The notes beneath the pieces are model-generated. The model saw only the letters and a list, made by a program, of their open reading frames with translations, had not been told where the DNA came from and made no database searches. A DNA stretch of 64,000 nucleotides, from positions 155,319 through 219,318 of the forward strand of contig VCJN01002251.1 in assembly GCA_006384855.1 (NCBI GenBank). Direction: 5' to 3'. A program made the position numbers and the translations under genes. Origin of the DNA: Tetraselmis striata (Eukaryota > Chlorophyta > Chlorodendrophyceae > Chlorodendrales > Chlorodendraceae). Of this stretch, positions 10,592 through 21,392 are shown piece after piece. Position 1 is the first letter of the stretch. Each line of letters starts with the position of its first letter.

Positions 10592-10637
10592 GTAGAGGGA
10601 GGTAGGCGTACAGGAGTCGGCGCGGCGGGCCACACCG

Positions 10638-11692
10638 TCACTTGGTGACCTTCGCCTTGGCCTTGTCGGACGCTGCGGCTGTCGCTGCGGCCTTCCGTGC
10701 CGCAGCGGCTTGCTCGCGTTGCTTGCGCCTCTCGGCGGACTCCGTGGGGGCGGGCTTGTCGGGGGTAGCCTTGGCGAACGCGGCCGCGGCACGGGCCTTG
10801 CCCGCTGCGGAAAGGCTGATCTCGAGGGTCTTGTCGTCGAACGCTCGGCGGAGTTGGTCGAGTTGCCCGGACACGGCGATGCGCCGTGGGGTGCAGAACT
10901 GTGCGTGGGCGAGCTCGGCGAAAACACGGTCCGCCTCTGTAGCCGTTGGTCCATTCTTGGCGAGCTGGAGGTAGCCCAACCGGGAACGGGTGGCCTCCTC
11001 CGTCGCCAGGTGGGTGCGGTAGCAGGCGCGGAGCTCGGCAAGGGCCGCAGCCTTGCCTGCCGGCGTAGCAGACTCGGTCGAAAGCGACTCCAGAGCGCAG
11101 CGCATCGCCTCGTTGGCGCAGCTACTGAAGAAGGCATAGCAGCCTAGGTGCAGGTATTCGTCGTACGCTGCCTGACTCCGCTTATCCGCGAGGGCGCGGG
11201 CGGTGTCGTCGGTCAGGGTCCACAAGCGGGGCTCGTCGACGTCGCGCGGGGGGCGCTCCAGACCGGGGGGGATGACTCGGCCGTAGTAGGCAAAGTCGAC
11301 GTACTCGAGCTCGTTGTCGGGTGCGTCTAGCTCAGCAGGAAGGGGCTCTCGCGCTCCTTGCTCACCACCCTCGGGCGCAGGCGTGCCGCGGGGTTGGCTG
11401 GCTGGGTACCTTCGGGAGGAAGCGGGTTAGTGGGGGGGGCGAGTCGAGCGAGCAAGGCAGCCGTAGCAGCCTCAAACTGCCCGGCCAGCCGCTTCTCCAG
11501 GGCTTCCGCTTGGGCCGTCAGGCGTTTCTCCAATTCCGCGACAGATGCCGCCGTGGCGCCGCCCGGGGCGTCGTCCGCTAAGGCGTCTTCCGGTACAGGG
11601 CGAGGGGGCATCCTGCTGTCGCGGGGTGGGGAAGGTGTAGCGTCTCGGGAGGCTGAGGCTCGGGTCCGAGTCGGCATAGAGTAAGCTGACAC
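10638..11692 (-). pseudogene. DIRS gag-like region, split by a frame change
   Basis: Two overlapping reading frames lie where gag is expected. The first (11692-11327, about 121 codons) is Pro/Arg-rich and then a heptad-like Glu/Leu/Ala stretch (about residues 50-75) that could be a coiled coil. The second frame stays open upstream of 11327 and continues to the stop at 10638. It includes an acidic stretch with EYVDFAYYGR and ends in a Lys/Ala-rich tail suited to nucleic-acid binding. The two frames overlap for tens of codons, so one indel or a programmed shift would join them. No Cys-His zinc knuckle is visible. The gag role is inferred from position and composition. Confidence 0.6.
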
Positions 11693-11721
11693 TCTGCTCG
11701 ACTGCTAGAGTCGAGACTGCT

Positions 11722-11899
11722 TGCGCGAGCCGGTTGAGGCGAGCAGAGAGCAGAGAGTGCCTGTGCCCGAGGGTGGATCCCTCAGGTCATAGTGCTGGTG
11801 CGGGCCGGCAGGCCTTAGTCCGTGCGCCGACCTCGGGGGTCGTGCGCAGTACAACATAGCTAATGTACTGTAAACCTCTAGATGACTACATCTGACCAT
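11722..11899. repeat. DIRS split direct repeat A1
   Basis: 178-bp terminal repeat from TGCGCGAGCCGGTTGAG to CATCTGACCAT. It matches A2 at 7114-7291 except for about three substitutions near its start. Confidence 0.93.
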
Positions 11900-12860
11900 A
11901 TATGTCTATATTTACATATGTACATATATATCTTATAGGAGTGAATTGCTGTTAATTTCAAAAATAAATACAAATAGTATTTTACTATTAATCAATAACC
12001 CCCCTCAAAATAATTTAAAATTTCCCTGGTTTGAAGATGAATGCTGAGTATTATTTTGCTGCAATGTGAAGAATGCGTCAAGGAGCTTGCAAATCACATC
12101 AGAGTTTACAAAGGGTGGTCGGGAATGGTTAGTTCCATCGCACACTAGCTCTAGATAGATAGGTAGCAGCCCAACATCACTCAAGAGCAATGGCGTCGTC
12201 ATCAGCTGGGGGTGCTAGGGGTGTTGCGCCCAACTCAACGAGCTTGTTATCTGCCTCAATGGCGTCTAGCATTGCATCCTCCACCACGTTCAACACATCA
12301 TGATCATAATTCTCAAGTAGGCGCAGAGTGACAGAGCAGAACAACAGCATGATAACATTGTCATGCTCAAGAGAGGCACGGCCTTTGGTGGCCACTCGCT
12401 TATATGAACAGACTTCAAGCGCTCCACACGGCAAGCACCGCGCCAAGACGCTGGCTCATCGCGCAGAAAGTCACCATGGCCGCCTGCTCGTGACGTGGCG
12501 ACATGTGTTGTGTACTTTCTGGAGCCTCTCGGCGGTACGGAAGGCGATCGAAACACTGTGCGACGGCCGCTACGCGGTTGTCCGCCGCTTGCTGCGGCTC
12601 CAGGCGCGCCGCACGCCCGAAACTGTTACTTACTACTACCAGTAAAGTACCGGTAACAAATTAAATTTGTTTCTGTCCTTTTTGTAATTCACACCAGTAA
12701 ATTATCCGTAACATTAATTAATCGTATTTTACTTACTAGGGAACTACGATTAAATGTTCCGGTTTCCGGCTGGGAATATCTCCGGAATTTGCGGGGGGGG
12801 GGGGGGGGGGGGGGGGGGGTCGTTACATTATTCGGTGACATTACGTCAGAACCGAAAAGG
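11900..12860. other. region between DIRS element and Cys-rich relic
   Basis: AT-rich next to the element. A minus-strand open frame at 12446-12177 (89 codons from a TTG, containing HDNVIMLLFCSVTLRLLENY) looks protein-like and could be the 3' end of a gene or relic, but I do not recognise it. A pure G run lies at about 12792-12819. Confidence 0.35.
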
Positions 12861-12902
12861 ACTGCGTAATGTACTGGGAATCACGCGCGCTGTGCCCGCT
12901 GC

Positions 12903-14367
12903 GTGCGTACGGCTGCCAACCCGTACGCCGACTCGGCGCCGCAGCGGTCCAGCTACTACAGGCGCCCGGCGCGCGATGTCGAAGCCACATTCAAACTCCC
13001 CGCCGACTCGCTCACACCACTACACCGCAGCAGCCCAGCATGGCTGCATGCCCCACCAGACAAGCTTGTGCCTTTGATGGCCACAGTGCGAATCCTCTCG
13101 CCTGGTGGGAGCGCCAGGACAGTAGTGAACAATAAGTGGTTTCTACGCTCGGAGGCCTGGCTAGATCAACACGATGAGACGGCGCTGCTCACCTGGATCT
13201 TGGAGACGTGCAAGCTGAAGGACGAGGCTGAGCAGTTGTCGACGTGCACCCTGCGCATGGAGGCTGTGCGTCAGCCTTTGGCGCAGCGCTCTACAAACTG
13301 GGGGCAAGGGGCGTCTACGCAGCTCGAGGCTTGCGTGGGCCAGTGTTGCACATGCTTCTTGGAGGCGAAGGTCTCTGTGTCTGACATTCTCGACGCTGTC
13401 CACACCACCACGTTCCGTTTCATCGTCACCGTGCCTCCAACCCCAACACCGCGCGTCCCGGAGCATGGTTTCCACGCTGCATCACGGAATGCGCTAGAGG
13501 CTTTGTAGATGCTGCGAAGTGGCAGCCCTCATTCATGGCCAAGGAGATAGAGAGGGCTGCACGCGCAGCTGCAGCACAGGAGGATGGCGCTGGCAGAGGT
13601 GGCGCTGGCAGAGGCAGAGGTGGCGCGGGCAGGGGCAGAGGTGGCAGAGGCGGTGGCAGAGGTAACTCCAAGCGAAAGGAGAGGGACGCCTTGATGCCCC
13701 CCAACGCCTCAGAGATTGTCAATTGTGGCACAGGCACTGACTACCATGGCAACATATTTCCCGTGGAGTGGTGTTGTGCAAGGACTGTGACAAGCCCAGG
13801 GTAATCTTCTCACACAATGCACCCCGCACGGTGCCCCGTGACCACCATGATGGCTATGAGCCCATTGAGGAGGAGAAGCTGAAGTGCAAACGCATGGCAG
13901 CAGCAGCTCTGCAAGAGGCGATGGATGGGGAGTTGTATATTTGTGGTGGTCAGCCCCTACCTGAGGACCATCCTTTCCATGGTGTCTTCTACTGCTTTGA
14001 TGGGTTGGAGTGCGCTGATCATGTGCAACCGCAGTTCTACAAGATTGGTGGCAGAAGCACCACCTCTGCCACATGGGCACAACTAGATTTGTGTGCAGTG
14101 TGTGCTGGCGCCTCTGGCCAGCCGGGCAGCATTGACGAGGAGTTGAACTACTCAATTGAGTTGCCAGTGTGCGCTGATTGCCTCAGCAAGGGGGCCAAGT
14201 ACCCTGTCAGGCGTGCCTGCAGCAACGCTAGGGCCAGGCAGGCATTAAGAGATGGGCGTGTGGCCATCCAGGGCGCAGGCCCATTAGGGGAGGGAAGAAA
14301 GGCAGGCCAGGTTGCAAGAGATTTACAACCCAGGCGCAGCGGCCGCTTTCCAGGAGGCAACGATTGA
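12903..14367 (+). pseudogene. cysteine-rich, possibly transposon-associated protein, frameshifted
   Basis: Coding-like sequence runs through three frames. The first frame (to about 13430) includes WLDQHDETALLTWILETCKL. A second frame begins near 13450 (WFPRCITECARGFVDAAKW), continues through a Gly/Arg-rich GRG repeat at about 13590-13670, and ends near 13760. A third frame carries a cysteine-rich segment to the stop at 14367: CKDCDKPRVIF, LYICGG, LDLCAVCAG and LPVCADC, giving four Cys-pair sites for metal binding. The frame changes lack splice signals, so I read it as a decayed gene. It resembles cysteine-rich proteins I associate with repetitive elements in algae and invertebrates, but I cannot name the family. 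A TGTAA lies 28 nt after the stop. Confidence 0.5.
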
Positions 14368-14394
14368 AAATTAACTTGTTACATTGCATGCTTC

Positions 14395-14399
14395 TGTAA
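14395..14399 (+). terminator. candidate polyadenylation signal TGTAA
   Basis: TGTAA is the usual chlorophyte poly(A) signal. It sits 28 nt downstream of the stop of the Cys-rich relic, a typical distance. Confidence 0.4.
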
Positions 14400-15234
14400 C
14401 AATTGCACCCAACGGTACCTAGCTAATTTGCCTCTAGTATGCATGTTGGCACAGAAATCCATGGCTATAGCGCTCCAAGGGCCTTGCCCCCCCAAAGTTT
14501 TGGGCGCTATGGACAGGGCCGAATTGGCATGTTGCATGAATAGTGCTCTAAATGTCCATGCCCTTCGCTATATTCACTTGACAATACCCAGGGGGATGTA
14601 AGAAGACATCCTAGCCACACTCTGGTCGAGTTTGATGAAAAACTTGTAGTCTAATGCCCACTTTTTAGCTGGCCAGGCGCTAATGAACTTTTCGGGGGGG
14701 TGGCACGAGCTAAAGCGGAACATTTAATCGTACTCGCCCTATTCATTAATGGGGGGTTAATATCCCCAGGATGTATAACAAAAAGTAAGGCTGCTTAAAT
14801 GTAGGCTTTTTCCTCCCCCAGTACTTTGCGTGCATTCTCTTGACGCTCTCCCTGTAACTAAAAAGTATATATATGTAACAAAAAGCACAAATCATCCACA
14901 ATAAGCAAATAACTAGAGTCGCCATATAGCAGTCGGGTACGGCGGCGGTAGACGGCCGAACAGGTACCCTGAAGTGCTCGTCCAGTACACTATAGGGTAT
15001 TTCACATCCAACTACTACAGGTACTGTAGCGACTACAGGGTGCACTGGTGGTACTCTCGTACTGGGACCGCCCCTCGCGCCCGGTCGCCCAGCCCGGCCC
15101 CGCCGGCGGCCTACAAACGACGAGTTCAACACAATAACATGCATCATATTCGAGTACGGCCCGCCTACTACATATCGTACTGCTCACCCTTGTAGTCCCC
15201 GCCGGCAGACCCTCTCGGCAAGTAACGAGGCAGC
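14400..15234. other. upstream region of zinc-ribbon gene
   Basis: No exon supported. The sequence is AT-richer than the flanking genes. It presumably contains the promoter of the gene that starts at 15235. Confidence 0.35.
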
Positions 15235-18200
15235 ATGGCAAGCGCAGTGTGGCCGCCTCCAGCTCAGGAAATCCGTCGCAAGTGCCCGACTTGCGACTTC
15301 GCATGGCTCGACAAATACCGCAAAGATGTGGGTGTCGGCGTGCCCTCGTATGCGGCTCACTCGCGCGCGCGAGGTCGTTAATTAATTATACGTTTTTGGA
15401 GTCAGATATGGGTAGCCCACGTCAGCGAGCCGCTGAGTTTTCTGAGCCAGACGCGCTCTTGCTGATGCGGTGGCTTCCCCGCGCCTGTGTGCGCCCGCAG
15501 GAGTGCCCGAAATGCCTGTGTAAGCTTTCCACCGCGTTCAAGGACCAGGAGCGGCGGCAGCCAGGAGAGGTGTCAACCTACAAGTACAGCCCGAGGTGAG
15601 CCGAAGCAGGCAGCTGCGGCCGATGCCCCGCTGGATGACTATTCTGCAGCTTTGAGGCTGTATATAAAATATATTAAGAGGAATGTTTCGTACCATTTTT
15701 CGGCTTCAATCGGATGTCCCCGGCTGCTGGAAGTCCGGAGTAAGTTTCGGCGAAACGCCCCAAGCGCCCCTCAATAGCCACTTCTTACAAGCCGCATTTG
15801 CATTCTCCACTGCCGAGCTCGCAGCGAGGCGTTCCAGAGCGAGAGCGGCAAGTGCAAGAAGGGCGGCCATCACCAGTGGAAGTTCGGAAAGTGCCTCAAG
15901 TGCGACGCGGCGGAGGGATATGAACGGCACACCAAGGAGCCGGTGCGCGTGCCCCCCCCCCCCCCCCCCCCCCCACCGCCATCAGCGGCTCGGCATGTAC
16001 CCGTCAAAGACATATACCTTATATGGGTGTATATAAATGCTTCAGAAGAAGCTCAACCATATGGGGCGACAAGGTACCTAGTGTCTCCTCTGAAAGGCCT
16101 ATGCATGTCATGAGTTTGCGTTGTCGCTTTGGAGATTGCTTCTCGTTGCCTTGTGCGCATAGTCCCATAGCCTGAGCGCTCTAGGTCAGCTTGGAGAGCG
16201 TGGTTCGGAGTCACGATGTAGACATGCTTGGTAGTATACATCGATTACTAACTCACCATCGATCAGGGTATCTGTGTACTGCGCATAGCCTCCCCCCCTC
16301 CCATAGTCGCCTCCATCTCTGCCAATTCATCCGTATGTCCTCGGTCCCTGGCAGAGATCTCACTGTGGCTGGACCTACTGGATGTGCAGCCGCCCCTTCC
16401 CTATGTGCGCCAGGACTCCAAGCCGAAGAAGGTGCCAGAGAAGAAGCGTCACTGCGTGACATGTGACCACACCTGGATGGACAGGTCCCCCCCCCCCCCC
16501 CCCCCCCCCCCCCTCCTCACAGCCTCGCCCTCTGGCTCTTGGTTTGGAATACTTTTGGGAAGCGTGTCTTGTGAAACTCACGCCCCCCCCCCTCCCCCCT
16601 CCCCCTCCGCTCTCCATCCTCTCCAGGTATCGCAAGAATGAATGCCCAAAGTGCCTCAATCCTATGAAATTGGCTGACGTTCCTCCTGAGCTAAAGCCCT
16701 CCGATGCCATGGAGTCCTCCAGCGGCAGCTGCCCCAAAGGCGGCCCCCACACCTGGAAGGTGCGACAGCAGTCTCCCCTCCCCTGACGCTCTCCTTCCTA
16801 CCCCCCTCTCACCACCACCACCACCACCGCCGCCGCCATTTCATGTCATCTCTACCTTATATATGTTGTCCCTTATAAGTATACGTAAATATGGAGAGAT
16901 GTGAGAGATAGAACCAAACATCGAGCGCCGGCTCGTACAGCACTGACAGGCGTCACCCATGCCGCTGATATCCCAGTTTGGGAAGTGCAACAAGTGCAAT
17001 CTGGCGGAGGGCTACGAGAAGCACTCCACAAAGCTGGTACCTTGTCCCTCTCCTCTACGGCAGCTACCCGCATTTGGCATTTTGCCTCAGTCCCGGCCGC
17101 AGAGTTGCACATCCCTGTCTCCACCTCAGCATGGATCGCTGGCCCTGCGTGTCGTTTACAGATGCGGCAGCAGAGCAACTCCTTCTCGGAGGTCCGCAAG
17201 ACCTGCCCCACCTGTGACTTCAGCTGGCTGGACCGCTACGGAAAGAACGAGGTAGGACCTATGCCAGGGCAGCACACCACATGCCCCCTGTTTGTGCTGT
17301 CTGACACATGCTGCCCGGTTTCCGCTTCTGATGTTGCCCCTGGTGCCTTGCAGTGCCCAAAGTGCATATCGCCCCTTGTCAAGCAGCCGCCCTCCATGGC
17401 CAGGCGGCACTCAATGACCTCTGTAAGAGTCCCACCTCCTCCCTGCCCACCCACAATCAAAGCACATTGACTTTAAATCGCTTTAGGCGCGGATCGTGGC
17501 ACATGTTGACTGCAGTGTTGATGGCGGATGATGAGGGGGTTGCAGGGCAGGCGTGGGGCGAGAAGGCGGAGGGGGGGGGAAGGGGAAGGAAAGGGGACAA
17601 CATCTCCAGCAATCATCCTTGTGATACACTAACCACAGCTCCTGGCCTGATCCTGCAGACGCCGTCGCCAGAGAGCAAGCCTACAGAAACGCGCAAGACC
17701 TGTCCTACGTGTGCTTACAAATGGCTCGACCGCTACGGGAAGAACGAGGCGCGTTCCAAAAACACTTGACAAGAGATGTCTATTCCATGTCTGCGAAATA
17801 CATGATACTAATGCGGGGCTGCAGCTGGCTGGTAGTGTTCCTGCCTCCTGACTCGCTGCTTCCCATTCGATCTCTGCCTTGCGCAGTGCCCAAAATGTCT
17901 GAGCCCGCTGGAGTCAAAGCATGACCTGGTGCCACGGCCAAACCGCAAGGTATCGCGGCATCCTCCCCCCCCCCCCTCTCTCTCCTCCAGGAGCGCGGGC
18001 GTTGTTCCCTGACGCAATGTTAAGTTCGGATGACATCCGATTTGTGGTTGGTCATTGCTGTGCCATGACAACTGCTAATGCCATTGTGGGTACGTTATTG
18101 TGCCGTTGGGCAGATAGCAGCGTCATTCATATGGAGCGAATGCTGTGTTACTCCTTAGTGTAGTGTAGTGTAGTGTAGTGTAGTGTCGTGTCGTGTGGTG

Positions 18201-19368
18201 TAGTGTAGTGTAGTGTAGTGTAGTGTAGTGTAATGTAGTGTAGTGTAGTGTAGTGTAGTGTAGTGTAGTGTGGTGTAGTGTGGTGTAGTGTAATGTAGTG
18301 TAGTGTAGTGTAGTGTAGTGTAGTGTAGTGTGGTGTAGTGTGGTGTAGTGTGGTGTAGTGTAATGTAGTGTAGTGTAGTGTAGTGTAGTATAGTGTAGTG
18401 TAGTGTAGTGTAGTGTAGTGTAGTGTAGTGTAGTGTAGTGTAGTGTAGTGTAGTGTAGTGTGGTGTGGTGTAGTGTGGTGTAGTGTAGTGTACCCTGTAG
18501 TGTACCCTGTAGTGTACCCTGTAGTGTAGCCGCGGCACGCCACACACACGACTGATTCAAGTGCGACCATGTACAGGACTTGAACACCCTTGACTTTGGG
18601 GGTCGCGGGTATCCTATGACGGCGAGGTGTTTGTGGGTATGGAATGCAGTGCCCAAGTGCCGTGTGTTGCTGCGTCCTTCTGCGCCCAGCAACTCCCCTC
18701 AGGGACTGCTGAGGCTGTTGCCACCGCTGAGGCTGGCGCATTGTGTCGCTTGCCTCTTGCAGCTGGCGGAGCTCGAGTGCGTGGCCTCCGGCACGGAAGT
18801 CCGCAAGACCTGCCCCACCTGCTCCTTCAGCTGGTACGCACTCCACCTGGTACATTTGCCCAGCAATCTGGCCTTAATGACAAAGACTATGTATTCTCTT
18901 CATCTCCTGTCTTTCAGTGGTTGGTTTTGTTGGTGCCAGGCTCGACAAGTACGGGAAGCCCGAGTGCCCCAAGTGCTTGTCACCGCTCAACGACAAGCCG
19001 CGGCGCAAGGCGGGCGAGGTGTCCACCTACAAGTACGCTCCGGCAGACGCCATGGAGTCGGTGGCGGGGCAGTGCCGCAAGGGCGGCCCCCACCACTTCA
19101 AGGTGTGAAACACCCACGGCTCTATCTTTCCCAGTGCGGCCTTACTTTTTACATACTTCCTTCCTTACTGCCCATCCACAACCTGGTGGGGCGCTGAAGC
19201 AGGGCGGCTCCAGTGCTTTACATATTGTTGTAGCCGTTGTTTAATTGGCAATGAGGATTCTATCTGACTTGCTTCCGACTGACATTGTTGGCTGCTGTCG
19301 AACCCATGCTGCAGTTCGGCAAGTGCCGACAGTGTGGGCTGGGAGAGGGCAGCATGCACTACACAGGC
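15235..19368 (+). CDS. multi-exon protein of tandem zinc-ribbon half-modules (unknown family)
   Basis: Thirteen exons fit splice rules and phase: 15235-15327, 15501-15595, 15825-15942, 16414-16484, 16627-16759, 16977-about 17036, 17162-17251, 17354-17422, 17659-17748, 17887-17949, 18763-18833, 18940-19102, 19315-19368. Three module types recur. Module a (exons 1, 4, 7, 9, 11) is K-[TRH]-C-x-T-C-x(3)-W-[LM]-D. Module b (2, 5, 8, 10, 12) is CPKC followed by a Pro/Lys tail, sometimes GEVSTYKY. Module c (3, 6, 13) is FGKC-x2-C followed by EG; GG[PH]H-x-[WF]-K precedes it across the exon border or within it. Modules a and b together give CxxC...CxxC zinc ribbons split by introns near the same site (KNE/CPKC). 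Exon 9 appears to use a GC donor. A further exon ending at 19954 (CNRCRKRE...CRDC) may be the true C-terminus. The function is not recognised; metal binding is a safe inference. Confidence 0.7.
18155..18528. repeat. TAGTG pentanucleotide satellite in intron
   Basis: About 370 bp of TAGTG repeats with GGTGT and TAATG variants, ending in three TGTACCCTGTAG-type units. It lies in the intron between zinc-ribbon exons ending 17949 and starting 18763, and creates spurious His/Thr/Tyr ORFs on the minus strand. Confidence 0.95.
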
Positions 19369-19864
19369 GTACGCTGACCACTGCTGAGATTGACCAAGGG
19401 ACGCCCGCCTCCACATACTGCGCCACTGCCAACCCCCTCGCAGCGCTGCCAACCCATGAAGACGGCATCGACCGCGGCATCAATCCGTCTGCAGTCACAG
19501 TTCCTCGACCTGCCAACGTGCAGGACGTCATCGTCTTTCCGTCTGAATTGGTGTCTGCTTTGCTTCAACTGCCACATCCCCCCCTCTCCACAACGCCCCA
19601 CGCAACCCACTGGAAATGTCCCCCATAGACCCGCAGCCACCAGCTGCAGTGTAAGCATCATTAACATTATTACGAATTCTGAAAGTGCAACTAAGGGCTA
19701 AACCTGGCAGTACTGTAATGCCGCAGTGCCGCCCACCCAGCCGATTGTCCGCTGACTGGATTTATTTGCCACACGTCTCCCCCTCCTATCCCGGAGCAGT
19801 CCTGCTTCACACGCAATTCAGCCAATCTATTTGTCTTGTGTATTCTGATCCTTATTTTCGATAT

Positions 19865-19954
19865 ACATGCAACAGATGCCGCAAGAGGGAGTTTCCAGCT
19901 CCGGGAATGTGCGCGATCTGTGTTGACATGCATTGGACGTGCCGTGACTGTTAA
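19865..19954 (+). CDS. candidate terminal exon with three Cys pairs
   Basis: The frame ends YTCNRCRKREF...MCAICVDMHWTCRDC then stop at 19952-19954, giving C-x2-C three times. It fits the metal-binding character of the preceding gene. The phase from the exon ending 19368 only matches with a GC donor, so membership is unproven. Confidence 0.35.
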   Translation, partial: TCNRCRKREFPAPGMCAICVDMHWTCRDC

Positions 19955-21030
19955 ATGCCACCCAGCACCACAACGCCCCAGCGGTGGAAGCGCAACTGGC
20001 GCCATTCGAAGTTTCTCGCGCCCAGGGTATTGTGTGTGAGGAGTCCTTGCTGCATGCCAAAGATGTGGGTGGTCACAAGTGCATGTTTCCCATGAGGACC
20101 TTGTCAGTATCGACCTCTCGAGATGTCAAAACTATTTCTAATAACAAGGGTAATGTGGATATCCGGGTACCATATCGCCTAATGTGGAAAGTACATATCC
20201 GGATGTATATAAATATAGAGCAGTTCCAGCTAGCTCACAGCCCCGCAGCTCGGACGATTTGCCGGGGTAGCGGGTTTTTTGGGCGCGTGATGCTGATGCC
20301 ACAAATCTACTTGCTGTAGTCGATATTAATCCGTAGTGGCAATATGAACCCAATGTAACAATGAAAGATATGCACACGGGGATACCGCCGGTAATTAGTT
20401 GACTCCCCATAATTAAGGGCAACTGCAAAACAAATAAATTCGCCCGATATCTGTGACGATATGTCGTAGCTGGAACCACGCGACAGTACTTATTAGTCTT
20501 TATTACATCAGCGCTTTCACAAATGCGCACTACGCGACAGTACTCGTGTATTGATTAGTTGTCGCCATTTCGGGTAGCTTGCATGTTTCGGTACGAAGTA
20601 TTGATCGACGTATAAATAAGCTACATCATCAGCTTTATTATATTGCCGAATTTTAAGTTGAGTCTGGTTTTGCCAAGAACGGTCGCGAAGGCTGTTTTAC
20701 AAGGTTGAGAGCCGAAATTGGCAGGAAGGCTTATTGGTGAAAGCATGGACGGAAAACAGAGTCAAAGGGGCGCTGTGTGTAACACAGCGAAACTGGAAGA
20801 TGGCATGCTCAGCTGCTACCGCTGCTTGAATGTTTGCTCGTGCTGCACACGAACGGGCGCAGCGACGGGTGAATTACGAACCCGTACCACTTAGCAACAC
20901 ATGTAGCCAAAAAGGCGGGTAAAAAAAGAGGAAACCCCATAACCTAGTTTTTATCATTTAAAGTTAAGTATGGTTTTGCATGTGCAGAGCCAATGAAGGG
21001 AGCGGCAGACGAAGCAGGGGCAGCGCCATG
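19955..21030. other. intergenic, mostly featureless
   Basis: No gene supported. At 20498-20530 there is a 33-bp match to the terminus of the fold-back element at 25926-26271 (CTTTATTACATCAG then GCTTTCACAAATGCGCA). It is flanked on both sides by CGCGACAGTACT. Confidence 0.5.
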
Positions 21031-21392
21031 TCACAAAAGGGGCACCGGGAAGGCCACTGCTGCGGAGTCTTGTTGAACTTGCAAGTGGCGAAGGGGCGCG
21101 ATGTGGCCGAAGAAGAATAACCACGCGCCGGGTGAAGGGAGGACGTTAGGGTCGATGTAGTTTGAAACGACATCGGAGTTTGTGGCCCATCTGCATTGAT
21201 GGCGGATGTGGGACAGCGGGACCCGGATGGCGTTAGCAACAGAGGTCGAACCCTTGCAAATGATGTGAGAGGTCCATGAAGCGCCGGGGGGAGGGGCAGC
21301 ACCGACGACGAGACGAACGGCCGTAGAGAACCAGTCCGATACGGCGCACCCATGTACATGGATTTCGGCGACAGTTGCGAGATATACGGGGA
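21031..21392 (-). pseudogene. truncated DIRS-type tyrosine recombinase relic
   Basis: On the minus strand one frame reads ATVAEIHVHGCAVSDW, TSHIICKGSTS, VPLSHIRHQCRWATNSDVV, SNYIDPNVLPSPGAWLFFFGH and a stop at 21031-21033. It aligns with the C-terminal third of the recombinase at 7348-8586. The catalytic H-x-x-R box is changed, with Cys in place of the Arg (TSHIICKG versus TSHSLRKG); the Tyr nucleophile remains. The upstream frame is closed and no RT or repeats are seen nearby. It is a dead fragment of a second, diverged DIRS lineage. Confidence 0.78.

Larger units (their letters stand above)
6991..11899 (-). mobile_element. PAT-like DIRS retrotransposon with split direct repeats
   Basis: Read on the minus strand the order is A1 (11899-11722), gag region, RT-RNase H-methylase, tyrosine recombinase, B1 (about 7317-7291), A2 (7291-7114), B2 (about 7018-6992). 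A1 and A2 are 178 bp each with about three mismatches. B1 and B2 share a 26-27-bp core beginning TTTACCCAAGGAGGCACTG. The A1-ORFs-B1A2-B2 layout is the split direct repeat of PAT/Ngaro/Kangaroo-type YR elements. The methylase-like domain places it with PAT/DIRS rather than Ngaro. No target duplication is evident, as expected for recombinase-mediated insertion. The flanks are TA-rich. The near-identical A repeats suggest recent insertion; a frame change in gag may mean this copy is not autonomous. Confidence 0.9.

Noticed and set aside
10592-11137. N-terminal extension of the long DIRS polyprotein frame
   Set aside because: It overlaps the gag frame and has Arg/Pro/Ser low-complexity composition; RT similarity begins after the ATG at 10591.
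18123-18855. His/Thr/Tyr-repeat ORFs on the minus strand
   Set aside because: They are translations of the TAGTG satellite.
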